DNA from: Pinisolibacter sp040275425
Lineage (GTDB): Bacteria; Pseudomonadota; Alphaproteobacteria; Rhizobiales; Ancalomicrobiaceae
NCBI GenBank assembly: GCA_040275425.1
Contig: JBEOKB010000119.1
Span: 1 to 20,226, forward strand
Reading direction: 5' to 3'
Length of the DNA: 20,226 nt
In this document: positions 1 to 7,520 of the stretch, piece by piece
Layout of the letters: the number at the start of each line of letters is the position of its first letter
Position numbering within the stretch: the stretch's first letter is position 1
Notes under the pieces: generated by a model
The model's input: the letters and a program-made list of their open reading frames with translations, nothing else
The model's database searches: none
Told to the model about the DNA's origin: nothing
Translations under genes and position numbers: made by a program

Positions 1-359
1 TGTTCGTGTCGGGGCAGATCCCGATGGGGCCGAAGGGGCTCGAGTTCGTCGGCAAACTCGGCGCGGACGCCGACGTCGAGTTCGGCCGGGCGGCGGCGCG
101 GCTGTGCGCGATCAACCTGCTCGCGCAGCTGCGCGCGGCGACCGGCGATCTCGAGAAGCTGGCGCGCGTGGTCAAGCTGACCGGCTTCGTCAATTCCGCC
201 CCGGACTTCGGCGACCACCCCAAGGTGGTCAACGGCGCCTCCGACCTGCTGGTCGAGGTGCTGGGCGACCGCGGCCGGCACTCGCGCTCGGCGGTGGGCG
301 TCGCCGGTCTGCCGTTCGGGGTGGCGGTCGAGGTCGAAGGGATCTTCGAGGTCGCCTGA
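1..359 (+). CDS. RidA family protein (YjgF/YER057c/UK114), 5' truncated by window edge
   Basis: The reading frame is open from the first base, so the N-terminus lies outside the window; the GTG at 6 is internal. RidA-family proteins are small trimeric enzymes, and the archetype deaminates reactive enamine/imine intermediates released by PLP enzymes. The visible part holds the family's core: an FVSGQIP-like strand at the very start, and a C-terminal block with RSAVGVAGLP followed by VEVEGIFEV. The Arg in this block aligns with the catalytic Arg of archetypal RidA (residue 105 in E. coli). About 119 residues are present, so roughly 30 are probably missing if it belongs to the ~150-residue subgroup. 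Its stop is only 3 bases before the next start, suggesting one transcript with the phosphodiesterase gene. Family assignment is solid; the substrate is unknown. Confidence 0.88.
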   Translation, partial: FVSGQIPMGPKGLEFVGKLGADADVEFGRAAARLCAINLLAQLRAATGDLEKLARVVKLTGFVNSAPDFGDHPKVVNGASDLLVEVLGDRGRHSRSAVGVAGLPFGVAVEVEGIFEVA

Positions 360-362
360 GCG

Positions 363-1148
363 ATGGGGTTCGAACGAGACGCGACACGGCCCGATCTCGC
401 ATGGCTGACGGCGCGGCCGATCGCCCATCGCGGTCTTCACGACGCCTCGAAACGGGTGATCGAGAACACGCTCGGGGCGGCGCTCGGGGCGATCGTGCGC
501 GGGTTCTCGATCGAGTGCGACGTGCTGGCGTCGGCCGACGGCGAGGCGGTGGTCTTCCACGACGACACGCTGGAGCGACTCACCCATGCCGACGGACCGA
601 CCTCGGCGCGCACGTTCGAGCAGCTGGCGGCGCTCACCCTGCGCGGCACCGACGAGCGCATCCCCTCGCTCCGGGATCTGCTCGAGGTGATCGACGGCCG
701 GGTCGGGCTGGTGATCGAGATGAAGAGCACCTTCCCGCGCACGCCCGACGACCGAATCGCGCGGGCGGTGGCGGCGGCGCTGACGCGTTATCGCGGGCCG
801 GTGGCGACCAAGTCGTTCGATCCGGATCTGGTCGAGGCGGCGCACCGGATCATGCCGGGGATCGCCCATGGCATCGTGGCGGAGCGGGCGAACGGGCCCT
901 TCTGGCGGCGGCGCTTCACGACGATGGAGCGGTTCGGGCTCACCCATCTCCTGCACGCGCCGCGCACGCGCCCGGACTTCGTCTCCTATGCGGCGGCCGA
1001 TCTGCCCGCGCTCGCGCCGTGGATCGCGCGCGCTCGGTTCGGGCGGCCGGTGATCGCCTGGACGGTGCGTTCGGCCGAGGAGCGGGCCCGGATCGCGCCG
1101 TACGTCGACCAGATCGTGTTCGAGGGCTTCGACCCCGACGCCGACTGA
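363..1148 (+). CDS. glycerophosphodiester phosphodiesterase family protein
   Basis: A 261-residue GDPD-family TIM-barrel protein, expected to hydrolyse glycerophosphodiesters to glycerol-3-phosphate and an alcohol. The catalytic signature is present: HRG at 22-24, Glu-Asn at 34-35, Glu51 and Asp53 (metal ligands), and HDD at 66-68, the usual second catalytic His. A further acidic metal-binding position sits in the VIEMKS strand near residue 120. There is no signal peptide, so it should be cytoplasmic, like UgpQ rather than periplasmic GlpQ. The length is typical for bacterial cytoplasmic members. The ATG at 363 follows the RidA stop by 3 bases, implying translational coupling and one operon. 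After its stop comes a repeat-bearing spacer, so it is probably the last gene of that transcript. Confidence 0.92.
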   Translation: MGFERDATRPDLAWLTARPIAHRGLHDASKRVIENTLGAALGAIVRGFSIECDVLASADGEAVVFHDDTLERLTHADGPTSARTFEQLAALTLRGTDERIPSLRDLLEVIDGRVGLVIEMKSTFPRTPDDRIARAVAAALTRYRGPVATKSFDPDLVEAAHRIMPGIAHGIVAERANGPFWRRRFTTMERFGLTHLLHAPRTRPDFVSYAAADLPALAPWIARARFGRPVIAWTVRSAEERARIAPYVDQIVFEGFDPDAD

Positions 1149-1206
1149 CGAGGACGGGGGCTCAAAGGCCTACGGACGCTGCCGATGACGAAGCCCCGCG
1201 CCGCAT

Positions 1207-1259
1207 TTCCCTTCTCCCCGTCGCGGGAGAAGGTGGCGCGGAACGCACCGGATGAGGGG
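1207..1259 (+). repeat. short palindromic intergenic repeat, copy 1 (RIME-like)
   Basis: It contains a hairpin with arms CTTCTCCC (1211-1218) and GGGAGAAG (1225-1232), then a GTGGC...CCGGATGAGGGG tail ending near 1259. The same elements occur in inverted order at 1317-1367. From memory, this hairpin plus GATGAGGGG tail resembles the mosaic intergenic repeats of Rhizobiales (RIME-like). That family name is inferred, not searched. Confidence 0.75.
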
Positions 1260-1316
1260 CTGGACCTCACCGATCGGCACGGAATCCGACGAGATGACCA
1301 TTGCCGCTCAGCGGCG

Positions 1317-1367
1317 CCCCCTCATCCGGCCCTGCGGGCCACCTTCCCCCGCGAGGGGGGAAGGAAG
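1317..1367 (-). repeat. short palindromic intergenic repeat, copy 2, inverted relative to copy 1
   Basis: It begins CCCCTCATCCGG (1317-1328), the reverse complement of the tail of copy 1. It then carries GGCCCTGCGGGCC and a hairpin with arms CCTTCCCCC (1342-1350) and GGGGGAAGG (1356-1364). The two copies lie head to head about 57 bases apart, so a transcript through the spacer could fold each copy alone or pair the two. The GDPD gene ends 58 bases before copy 1. Nothing else coding is visible in 1149-1581. Confidence 0.75.
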
Positions 1368-1495
1368 TGGGGCGGACCGCGCCGCCGGTGCTCGGGGGAC
1401 CCCGACGCCGACCGACGATGGTGGGCACGACCGGCGGACGCTGGACGAAACGGCCGGATCGCGCCAAACTTCCGCCTCGAGACGCGTCGATCGTT

Positions 1496-1513
1496 CCGTT
1501 CAACCGCCGTTCA
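1496..1513 (+). promoter_or_regulatory. direct repeat CCGTTCA x2, 11-bp phase (possible regulator site)
   Basis: Two exact CCGTTCA copies start at 1496 and 1507, one helical turn apart, about 70 bases upstream of the secreted-protein start at 1582. Tandem half-sites with 11-bp phasing are the layout used by OmpR/PhoB-type response regulators. No regulator is identified, and this could be chance in GC-rich DNA. Confidence 0.25.
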
Positions 1514-1581
1514 TCGTCGCGATGGAATACCGGGGTTCCCGACACTCGAAACACAGTCTTCCCATCGAAGGGCCGAGGCAC

Positions 1582-1896
1582 ATGATCGTCAGAAAGTTTC
1601 TTCTCGCCGCGGCCTGCGCCGCCACGCTGATCACCGGCAATCTCGCCTCGGTCGCTCCGGCTTCGGCCAACGATGCGGCGGTGGCGGGGGCGGCCGGTCT
1701 GGTCGGCGGCATGATCCTGGGCGGCGCGCTCGCGCAGGGCGCCCGTCCCGAGCCGATCGAAGAGGAAGTGGTGGTGCGTCGCCGCCACCGCCCGGTCCGC
1801 GTCTACGAGGAAGAGGTCGTGCAGCCGCGCCGCTGCTGGCGCGAGGAGTATCAGGACCGCTGGGGCGACATCCACTATCGCCGCGTCTGCCGCTGA
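1582..1896 (+). CDS. small secreted protein with glycine-zipper segment, function unknown
   Basis: A 104-residue protein that I cannot assign to a function. A signal peptide covers about residues 1-29 (basic MIVRK start, hydrophobic core, ASA before Asn30). A Gly/Ala-rich stretch (about 34-51, with VGGMILGG) looks like a glycine zipper or short membrane-interacting helix. An acidic/basic linker follows (EEEVVVRRRHR), and the C-terminus is Trp/Tyr/Arg-rich with cysteines at 85 and 103 that could pair in the periplasm. Similar short exported proteins ending in a basic Cys pair are common in Rhizobiales. The ATG at 1582 has GAGG a few bases upstream; longer in-frame starts would bury the signal peptide. 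It stands alone, with the repeats upstream and a strong hairpin 20 bases downstream. Confidence 0.75.
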   Translation: MIVRKFLLAAACAATLITGNLASVAPASANDAAVAGAAGLVGGMILGGALAQGARPEPIEEEVVVRRRHRPVRVYEEEVVQPRRCWREEYQDRWGDIHYRRVCR

Positions 1897-1915
1897 GCGA
1901 TCCGCGACGTCCTTC

Positions 1916-1950
1916 GAGAGCCGGTCCGTCGTCCCGACGGGCCGGCTCTC
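1916..1950 (+). terminator. strong stem-loop, likely transcription terminator
   Basis: A near-perfect 16-bp stem: GAGAGCCGG (1916-1924) pairs with CCGGCTCTC (1942-1950), a T-G wobble joins 1925 and 1941, and CCGTCG (1926-1931) pairs with CGACGG (1935-1940) around a 3-base loop. Only a weak GTTTC follows, so the U-tract is poor, as is common in GC-rich genomes. It lies 20 bases after the secreted-protein stop and upstream of the acyltransferase gene. Confidence 0.75.
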
Positions 1951-2026
1951 GCCGTTTCGGGCTGGTCCCGGCGCCGTCCTCCCCTACACTCCCCATGAGA
2001 CGATGCGGATCGGAGGCGGAGAGGAC

Positions 2027-3211
2027 GTGCGGGGAAGCGAGGCGATCGAGGTGGGGGTGGTCGGGTCGGTCGGCGAGATCGGCCGGGACGACTGGGACCG
2101 GGTGGCGGGCGGCGCGGGCGCGCTCGACGACGGGCGGCCGGCCGATCCGTTCGTGTCGTTCGACTTTCTCGACGCGGTCGAGCGCTCCGGCTCGACCGGC
2201 GAGGGAACCGGCTGGTTCGGCCGTCATCTGGCGATCGCGGACGCCGACGGGAGGCCGATCGGGCTGGTGCCGACCTGGATCAAGACCCACAGCCGGGGCG
2301 AATACGTGTTCGATCACGCCTGGGCGCAGGCGTTCGAGCGCACGGGCGGGCGATGGTGGCCGAAGCTCCAGGTGGCGGTGCCGTTCACGCCGGTGACGGG
2401 GCCGCGCCTGCTGGCGGTGGGGGATGCGCGGGAGCGGGCCCGGATCGGGCGGGCGCTGATCGGCGGGCTCGAGGCCCTGACCGAGCAGGTCGCGCTCTCC
2501 TCGGCGCATGCGACCTTCCTCTCGGCGGAGGACGCGGCGCTGTTTCAGGCGGCCGGGTGGTCGATGCGCACCGACGTCCAGTTCCATTTCCCCAATCGCG
2601 GCTATCGCGACCACGACGACTTCCTGTCGACGCTGCTCGGGCGCAAGCGCAAGCAGCTCGTGCGCGAGCGGCGCGAGGCCAACGCGGGGGTGGAGATCCG
2701 CCTTCTCACCGGGGCGGAGATCGGCGAGGCGGACTGGGACGCGTTCTTCGCGTTCTACATGGACACCGGATCGCGCAAGTGGGGGCGGCCCTATCTCACC
2801 CGCGCCTTCTTCTCGATGATCGGGGAGACGATGGCCGACCGGCTGCTCCTGGTGATGGCCTACGAGGGGACGCGGCCGGTGGCGGGGGCGCTCAACTTCA
2901 TCGGGCGCGAGGCGCTCTACGGGCGGTGGTGGGGGACGGTCGAGGACCGGCCGTTCCTGCACTTCGAGGTGTGCTACCACCGCGCGATCGACTGGGCGAT
3001 CGCCCACGGGCTCGAGCGGGTCGAGGCGGGGGCGCAGGGCGAGCACAAGCTGGCGCGCGGCTATCTGCCGGTCGTCACCCGCTCGGCGCACCGGATCGTC
3101 GACGCGCGATTCCGAGCGGCGGTCGAGCGGTATCTCGTGCAGGAGCGGGCGGCGATCGACGAGGCGGTGGTGGAATTGACCGCTCAGTCACCCTACGCGG
3201 CGCGCGGGTGA
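2027..3211 (+). CDS. FemAB-like GNAT-fold acyltransferase (peptidogalycan biosynthesis/DUF482 family)
   Basis: A protein of about 394 residues resembling the COG3146/PF04339 FemAB-like family, a duplicated GNAT fold. These proteins are related to peptidyltransferases that add amino acids to cell-wall precursors, but the reaction of this branch is not established. Recognisable blocks are an N-terminal DPFVSFDFLDAVE, a PLK-like replacement WPKLQVAVPFTPVTGPRLL, a basic LGRKRKQLVRERREA helix, and C-terminal GALNFIGREALYGRWWG and HFEVCYHRAIDWAI strands and helices. There is no signal peptide, so it is cytoplasmic. I chose the GTG at 2027 because GGAGG (2012-2016) sits 10 bases upstream; the in-frame ATG at 2003 lacks a Shine-Dalgarno and adds only 8 residues. 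A small hairpin follows the stop. Confidence 0.85.
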   Translation: MRGSEAIEVGVVGSVGEIGRDDWDRVAGGAGALDDGRPADPFVSFDFLDAVERSGSTGEGTGWFGRHLAIADADGRPIGLVPTWIKTHSRGEYVFDHAWAQAFERTGGRWWPKLQVAVPFTPVTGPRLLAVGDARERARIGRALIGGLEALTEQVALSSAHATFLSAEDAALFQAAGWSMRTDVQFHFPNRGYRDHDDFLSTLLGRKRKQLVRERREANAGVEIRLLTGAEIGEADWDAFFAFYMDTGSRKWGRPYLTRAFFSMIGETMADRLLLVMAYEGTRPVAGALNFIGREALYGRWWGTVEDRPFLHFEVCYHRAIDWAIAHGLERVEAGAQGEHKLARGYLPVVTRSAHRIVDARFRAAVERYLVQERAAIDEAVVELTAQSPYAARG

Positions 3212-3213
3212 GA

Positions 3214-3229
3214 CCCGGTCTTGACCGGG
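3214..3229 (+). terminator. short hairpin after the acyltransferase stop
   Basis: CCCGGTC (3214-3220) and GACCGGG (3223-3229) form a compact hairpin two bases after the stop codon. There is no U-tract. It may be a weak terminator or 3' end stabiliser, and the downstream HIT gene could still be co-transcribed. Confidence 0.35.
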
Positions 3230-3298
3230 CGGGTTCGGCGGGGGACAGTCCGGCCGTCGCCCTCTCCTGCCCCCCGTGATTTCCGACGAGGAACCGCC

Positions 3299-3727
3299 AT
3301 GTCCGCCTCCTATGACGACGCCAACGTCTTCGCCAAGATCCTGCGCGGGGAGATCCCGGCTCACGTGGTCTACGAGGACGACAAGACGCTCGCCTTCATG
3401 GACGTGATGCCGGCGGTCGACGGGCACGTGCTGGTCATCCCCAAGGCCAAGGCGCGCAATCTCCTCGACGTGCGACCGGCCGATCTCGCCGCGGTGATCG
3501 CCACGGTGCAGAAGATCGCGCTGGCCGCCGAGACCGCCTTCGCCGCCGACGGAATCACCCTGCAGCAGTTCTCGGAGGCGGCCGGGGGGCAGGAGGTGTT
3601 CCACCTCCACTTCCACGTCATGCCGCGTCAGGCGGCCGACCACGTGCGCAAGATGCCGCGTCCGTTCGCCGATCAGAAGGTGCTCGCCGCCCATGCCGAG
3701 CGGCTGCGCGCGGCGCTGGCGGGCTGA
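3299..3727 (+). CDS. HIT family protein (histidine triad nucleotide hydrolase)
   Basis: A 142-residue histidine-triad protein. This family hydrolyses or transfers nucleotidyl groups from purine nucleotide conjugates (Hint/HinT type: AMP-lysine, AMP-amine). The triad HLHFHVM is at 102-108, with His104 the expected nucleophile. The N-terminal IFAKILRGEIP-like block (here VFAKILRGEIP, 10-20) and GHVLVIPK (42-49) are typical. The usual Asn ahead of the triad seems replaced in FSEAAGGQEV. I chose the ATG at 3299 because GAGGAA lies just upstream and the family starts here; upstream in-frame sequence is not conserved. Its stop directly abuts the stop of azlD on the other strand, leaving no room for a terminator between them. 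Confidence 0.92.
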   Translation: MSASYDDANVFAKILRGEIPAHVVYEDDKTLAFMDVMPAVDGHVLVIPKAKARNLLDVRPADLAAVIATVQKIALAAETAFAADGITLQQFSEAAGGQEVFHLHFHVMPRQAADHVRKMPRPFADQKVLAAHAERLRAALAG

Positions 3728-4087
3728 TCACACCCCCGCCCACCACCCGATCAGGAACGCCGCTTCTCCGGCCAGGACGCCGAGGAAGACGTGATCGCGC
3801 GTCGCCTTGAACACCGCGAACCCGATCGCCACCGCGCCGACGCGCAGGAGGACGCTGGTCTGGGCGAGTTCGCCGCTCGGGTAGAGCACCAGTTGGGCGA
3901 TGACGCCGGCGACCAGGGCGGTCGCCACCGCCTTGACCACCGCGAACACCGGACTGGTCTCGGTCAGGCGGCCGGAGAAGGCGACGCCGAGGAAGCGCCA
4001 CGAATCGTTGGCGAGCCAGCCGCCGACCAGGATGAACACCCACGGCCACCACCAGGTGTCGAGGCTCGTGAAGGAGAGCGAGGTCAC
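3728..4087 (-). CDS. azlD: AzlD family branched-chain amino acid export subunit
   Basis: A 119-residue integral membrane protein with about four hydrophobic helices (near 11-28, 45-65, 82-95 and 100-118). The AzlD family is the small partner of AzlC in AzlCD exporters of branched-chain amino acids and analogues; E. coli YgaZH is the related pair. The position immediately after azlC, a NDSWRFLGV motif near residue 28, and the family's small size support the assignment. The start is a GTG at 4087 whose last two bases overlap the azlC stop (GTGA, 4087-4084), a classic translational coupling. The gene ends one base away from the convergent HIT gene. The substrate is inferred from the family only. 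Confidence 0.85.
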   Translation of the reverse strand: MTSLSFTSLDTWWWPWVFILVGGWLANDSWRFLGVAFSGRLTETSPVFAVVKAVATALVAGVIAQLVLYPSGELAQTSVLLRVGAVAIGFAVFKATRDHVFLGVLAGEAAFLIGWWAGV

Positions 4088-4890
4088 GATCGCGGCTCCT
4101 CGAGACGGGCGTCGAGATCGGCGCCGCGCGCGGTCGACGGCGGCGACGGGGGACGCAGGCGGGCGAGCGCGCGCGAGGCGAGGCAGGCGATCGCGCCGCC
4201 GACGACGCCGGTCAGCAGCAGCTCGAACTCGGGCGCGATCCGATGCATCAGCGGTGCGAGGGCGAAGCCGACCACCAGGGCGATGCGATCGGTAGGGGCG
4301 CGTTCGGCGGCGCGCCACAGCGACAGCACGAAGTAGAGCGGCGTCAGCAGCACCAGCGCGGCGGCGGCGGCGGGCGGCAGCACCGCGCTCGCCCACCACG
4401 CTGCGGCGGTGACGCCCATGTTGACGGTGGTGAGCGTCAGGGCGAAGCCGGCGAAATAGGGCGCCCGCGCCTCGCGCGGCAGTTCGGGCAATCTGGTCAT
4501 GCCGAACACCCAGGCGGTGACGGCGACGAAGTGGGAGAGCGCGTAGAGCACCCATCTCGGGGTGTTCGGCCCGCGCAGGATCGGCATCAGCGCCATCGTC
4601 ATCGGCATCAGGCGCACGGCGGACAGCGCCACGGCGATCGCGGTGGCGAGCAGCGGCGTGCCGGCCTTGATCGCGCCGACCATCACCACCATCGACGGCA
4701 GCGCCCACACCAGGGCGGTCAGCGCCACCGCCTGGGCCATGGTCACGCCGGAGGCATGGGCGAGACCGCCGAAGCCGACGAAGGCGGCCATCAGGATGAA
4801 GGCGGGCAGCGAGAAGAACTGGCGCTGGCCGGCGAGGAACCAGTGCAGGGCCGAGTACGGCGCCGGTTCGGCGGGGGATGCGATGGGCAC
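4084..4890 (-). CDS. azlC: AzlC family branched-chain amino acid permease
   Basis: A hydrophobic protein of about 268 residues and the large subunit of a putative AzlCD exporter. The core has several membrane helices, with family-like segments such as GLAHASGVTMAQAV, ALPSMVVMVGAI and SAVRLMPMTMALMP. The N-terminus is uncertain. The frame extends to an ATG at 4977 and an ATG at 4932, but those extensions are Arg/Pro-rich and lack ribosome-binding sites. The GTG at 4890 has GAGG six bases upstream and leaves a sensible cytoplasmic lead into the first helix, so I prefer it. The stop overlaps the azlD start by four bases. It lies 196 bases downstream of clpA on the same strand, with a hairpin between them. 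Confidence 0.87.
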   Translation of the reverse strand: MPIASPAEPAPYSALHWFLAGQRQFFSLPAFILMAAFVGFGGLAHASGVTMAQAVALTALVWALPSMVVMVGAIKAGTPLLATAIAVALSAVRLMPMTMALMPILRGPNTPRWVLYALSHFVAVTAWVFGMTRLPELPREARAPYFAGFALTLTTVNMGVTAAAWWASAVLPPAAAAALVLLTPLYFVLSLWRAAERAPTDRIALVVGFALAPLMHRIAPEFELLLTGVVGGAIACLASRALARLRPPSPPSTARGADLDARLEEPRS

Positions 4891-5011
4891 GTCGGTCCTC
4901 GGCGGCAGCGGCGGCGGGTGGACCCGGCGCATGAGACGAAAGGCGGGGACCCTAGCACGGGCCCGAGACGAACACACATGCGCGAAGACCGATACAGGTC
5001 TACCGAACGCG

Positions 5012-5044
5012 ACGGCCCGGCGCGGGTCGCCCCGGCCGGGCCGT
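5012..5044 (-). terminator. stem-loop between clpA and azlC, possible clpA terminator
   Basis: ACGGCCCGGC (5012-5021) pairs perfectly with GCCGGGCCGT (5035-5044) over a 13-base loop. It lies 43 bases downstream of the clpA stop and well upstream of azlC on the same strand. There is no clear U-tract, so it may be Rho-assisted or only a stabilising structure. Confidence 0.45.
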
Positions 5045-5086
5045 GTCTCGGGGTGGAGGGAGAGCGAACGCGCCCTCCCCTCGCGA

Positions 5087-7510
5087 TCATTCGTCCGACG
5101 TCACCTTCCTGATCACCGCGCGGGTCTTGGCGGGGACCGGCAGGCCGCCCTTGGCCTTCTTGGGCCGGGCCGCCTTCTTGGCCTTCACTTCCGGTTCGGG
5201 CGAGGGAGCGGCGACGGCGGTGACGGCCGGGATCGATTCCAGCACCAGCGCGTCCTTGCCGTCCTCGCCCTTGCCGACCGTGACCTTGACCACGCCGCCG
5301 CGCTTGAGCTTGCCGAACAGGACCTCGTCGGCGAGCGGCTTCTTGATGTGCTCCTGGATCACCCGGCCGAGCGGACGGGCGCCCATCAGGCGATCGTAGC
5401 CGTGGACGGCGAGCCAGTCGGTCGCCGCCTCGTCGAGCTCGAAGGTGACGTTGCGGTCGGCGAGCTGGGCCTCGAGCTGCATCACGAACTTGGTGACGAC
5501 CTGACGGATGACGTCGACCGGCAGGTTCTGGAAGGCCACCACCGCGTCGAGGCGGTTGCGGAACTCCGGCGTGAACAGGCGGTTGATCGCCTCCTGATCG
5601 TCGCCCTCGCGCGAGATGCGGTTGAAGCCGATCGGCGCCTTGGCGAGGTCGGCGGCACCGGCGTTGGTGGTCATGATCAGGATGACGTTACGGAAGTCGA
5701 CCTTCTTGCCGTTGTGGTCGGTCAGGCTGCCGTGATCCATGACCTGCAACAGGATGTTGAACAGGTCGGGGTGGGCCTTCTCGATCTCGTCGAGCAGCAG
5801 GACGCAGTGGGGGTGCTGGTCGACACCGTCGGTGAGGAGGCCGCCCTGATCGAAGCCGACGTAGCCCGGAGGGGCGCCGATCAGCCGCGAGACGGTGTGG
5901 CGCTCCATGTACTCCGACATGTCGAAGCGCAGGATCTCCACTCCGAGCAGCTTGGCGAGCTGGCGGGCGACCTCGGTCTTGCCGACGCCGGTGGGGCCGG
6001 CGAAGAGGTAGGAGCCGATCGGCTTCTCCGGTTCGCGAAGGCCGGCACGGGCGAGCTTGATGGCGCTCGCCAGCGCCTCGATCGCCTTGTCCTGGCCGTA
6101 GACCACCCGCTTCAGATTGGCGGTGAGATGCTCCAGCACCTCGGCGTCGTTCTTCGACACCGACTTGGGCGGGATGCGGGCCATCGTGGCGATGGTCTCC
6201 TCGATCTCGCGCACGCCGATGACCTTGCGACGCTTCGATTCGGTCACCAGCATCTGCGCCGCGCCCGATTCGTCGATGACGTCGATCGCCTTGTCGGGCA
6301 GCTTGCGGTCGTTGATGTAGCGCGCGGCCAGCTCCACCGCCGCCTTGATGGCGTCGTGGGTGTAGCGGACCTTGTGATGCTCCTCGAAATAGGGCTTGAG
6401 GCCCTTGAGGATCTCGATCGCGTCGGGGATGGTCGGCTCGTTCACGTCGATCTTCTGGAAACGGCGCACCAGGGCGCGGTCCTTCTCGAAGAACTGGCGG
6501 TATTCCTTGTAGGTGGTCGAGCCGATGCAGCGGACGTTGCCGGAGGCGAGCGCGGGCTTGAGCAGGTTCGAGGCGTCCATCGCGCCGCCCGAGGTGGCGC
6601 CCGCACCGATGACGGTGTGGATCTCGTCGATGAACATGATCGCGCCGGGGTGTTCCTCGATCTCCTTGACCACCTGCTTGAGGCGTTCCTCGAAGTCGCC
6701 GCGATAGCGGGTGCCGGCGAGCAGCGCGCCCATGTCGAGAGCGAAGACGGTGGCGCCGAGCAGGACCTCGGGCACGTCGCCCTCGACGATGCGCCGGGCC
6801 AGGCCCTCGGCGATCGCGGTCTTGCCGACGCCGGGATCGCCGACGTAGAGCGGGTTGTTCTTGGAGCGGCGGCACAGAACCTGGATGGTGCGCGAGATCT
6901 CCGAATCGCGGCCGATCAGCGGGTCGATCTTGCCCTTGCGCGCCTTGTCGTTGAGGTCGACGCAGTAGTTCTCGAGCGCGTCGGCCTTCTTCTTGCCGGG
7001 CTCGGACGGGGTCTCGCTCGCGCTCGCGTCCTCGTCGGCGCCGCGCGGCGGGCGGGCCTCGGACATGCCGGCGCGCTTGGCGATGCCGTGGGAGATGTAG
7101 TTGACCGCGTCGTAACGGGTCATGTCCTGCTCCTGCAGGAAATAGGCGGCGTGGCTCTCGCGCTCGGCGAAGATCGCCACCAGCACGTTGGCGCCCGTCA
7201 CCTCCTCGCGGCCGGAGGACTGGACGTGAATCACCGCGCGCTGGATGACGCGCTGGAAGCCCGCCGTGGGCTTGGCGTCGTCCTCGCCGTCGGTGATCAG
7301 GTTCTCGAGCTCGGTGTCGAGATACTCGACCAGATTGCGCTTCAGCACCTCGATGTCGACGTTGCAGGCGCGCATGACCGCGCCGGCGTCCTGGTCGTCG
7401 AGCAGCGCCAGCAGCAGGTGCTCGAGCGTCGCGTATTCCTGCTTGCGCTCGTTGGCGAGGTGGAGCGCCTGATGGAGGGCCTTTTCCAGGCTGCGGGAGA
7501 AGGACGGCAC
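5087..7510 (-). CDS. clpA: ATP-dependent Clp protease ATP-binding subunit ClpA
   Basis: An 807-residue Hsp100 unfoldase that threads substrates, including N-degron proteins handed over by ClpS, into the ClpP chamber. An N-terminal repeat domain covers about 1-145. AAA module D1 has Walker A GDPGVGKT (224-231) and Walker B IMFIDE (291-296). Module D2 has Walker A GPTGVGKT (505-512) and Walker B LLLDE (571-575). The IGF tripeptide at 627-629 is the loop that docks on ClpP. There is no ClpB-type middle domain. A Lys/Ala/Pro-rich tail of about 45 residues follows the D2 C-domain, making it longer than E. coli ClpA (758). The start is GTG at 7510 with GAGG eight bases upstream, and only 10 bases separate it from the clpS stop, so the two form an operon. 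Confidence 0.97.
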   Translation of the reverse strand: MPSFSRSLEKALHQALHLANERKQEYATLEHLLLALLDDQDAGAVMRACNVDIEVLKRNLVEYLDTELENLITDGEDDAKPTAGFQRVIQRAVIHVQSSGREEVTGANVLVAIFAERESHAAYFLQEQDMTRYDAVNYISHGIAKRAGMSEARPPRGADEDASASETPSEPGKKKADALENYCVDLNDKARKGKIDPLIGRDSEISRTIQVLCRRSKNNPLYVGDPGVGKTAIAEGLARRIVEGDVPEVLLGATVFALDMGALLAGTRYRGDFEERLKQVVKEIEEHPGAIMFIDEIHTVIGAGATSGGAMDASNLLKPALASGNVRCIGSTTYKEYRQFFEKDRALVRRFQKIDVNEPTIPDAIEILKGLKPYFEEHHKVRYTHDAIKAAVELAARYINDRKLPDKAIDVIDESGAAQMLVTESKRRKVIGVREIEETIATMARIPPKSVSKNDAEVLEHLTANLKRVVYGQDKAIEALASAIKLARAGLREPEKPIGSYLFAGPTGVGKTEVARQLAKLLGVEILRFDMSEYMERHTVSRLIGAPPGYVGFDQGGLLTDGVDQHPHCVLLLDEIEKAHPDLFNILLQVMDHGSLTDHNGKKVDFRNVILIMTTNAGAADLAKAPIGFNRISREGDDQEAINRLFTPEFRNRLDAVVAFQNLPVDVIRQVVTKFVMQLEAQLADRNVTFELDEAATDWLAVHGYDRLMGARPLGRVIQEHIKKPLADEVLFGKLKRGGVVKVTVGKGEDGKDALVLESIPAVTAVAAPSPEPEVKAKKAARPKKAKGGLPVPAKTRAVIRKVTSDE

Positions 7511-7520
7511 GTGGAGAACC

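Noticed and set aside
1149..1581. Small genes in the repeat-bearing spacer (frames of 94-202 codons)
   Set aside because: All are Arg/Pro-rich translations running through the palindromic repeats, with no ribosome-binding site or family resemblance.
1631..3091. A 486-codon minus-strand open frame opposite the secreted-protein and acyltransferase genes
   Set aside because: It is Arg/Pro-rich, spans a strong terminator and two unrelated genes, and has no family resemblance.
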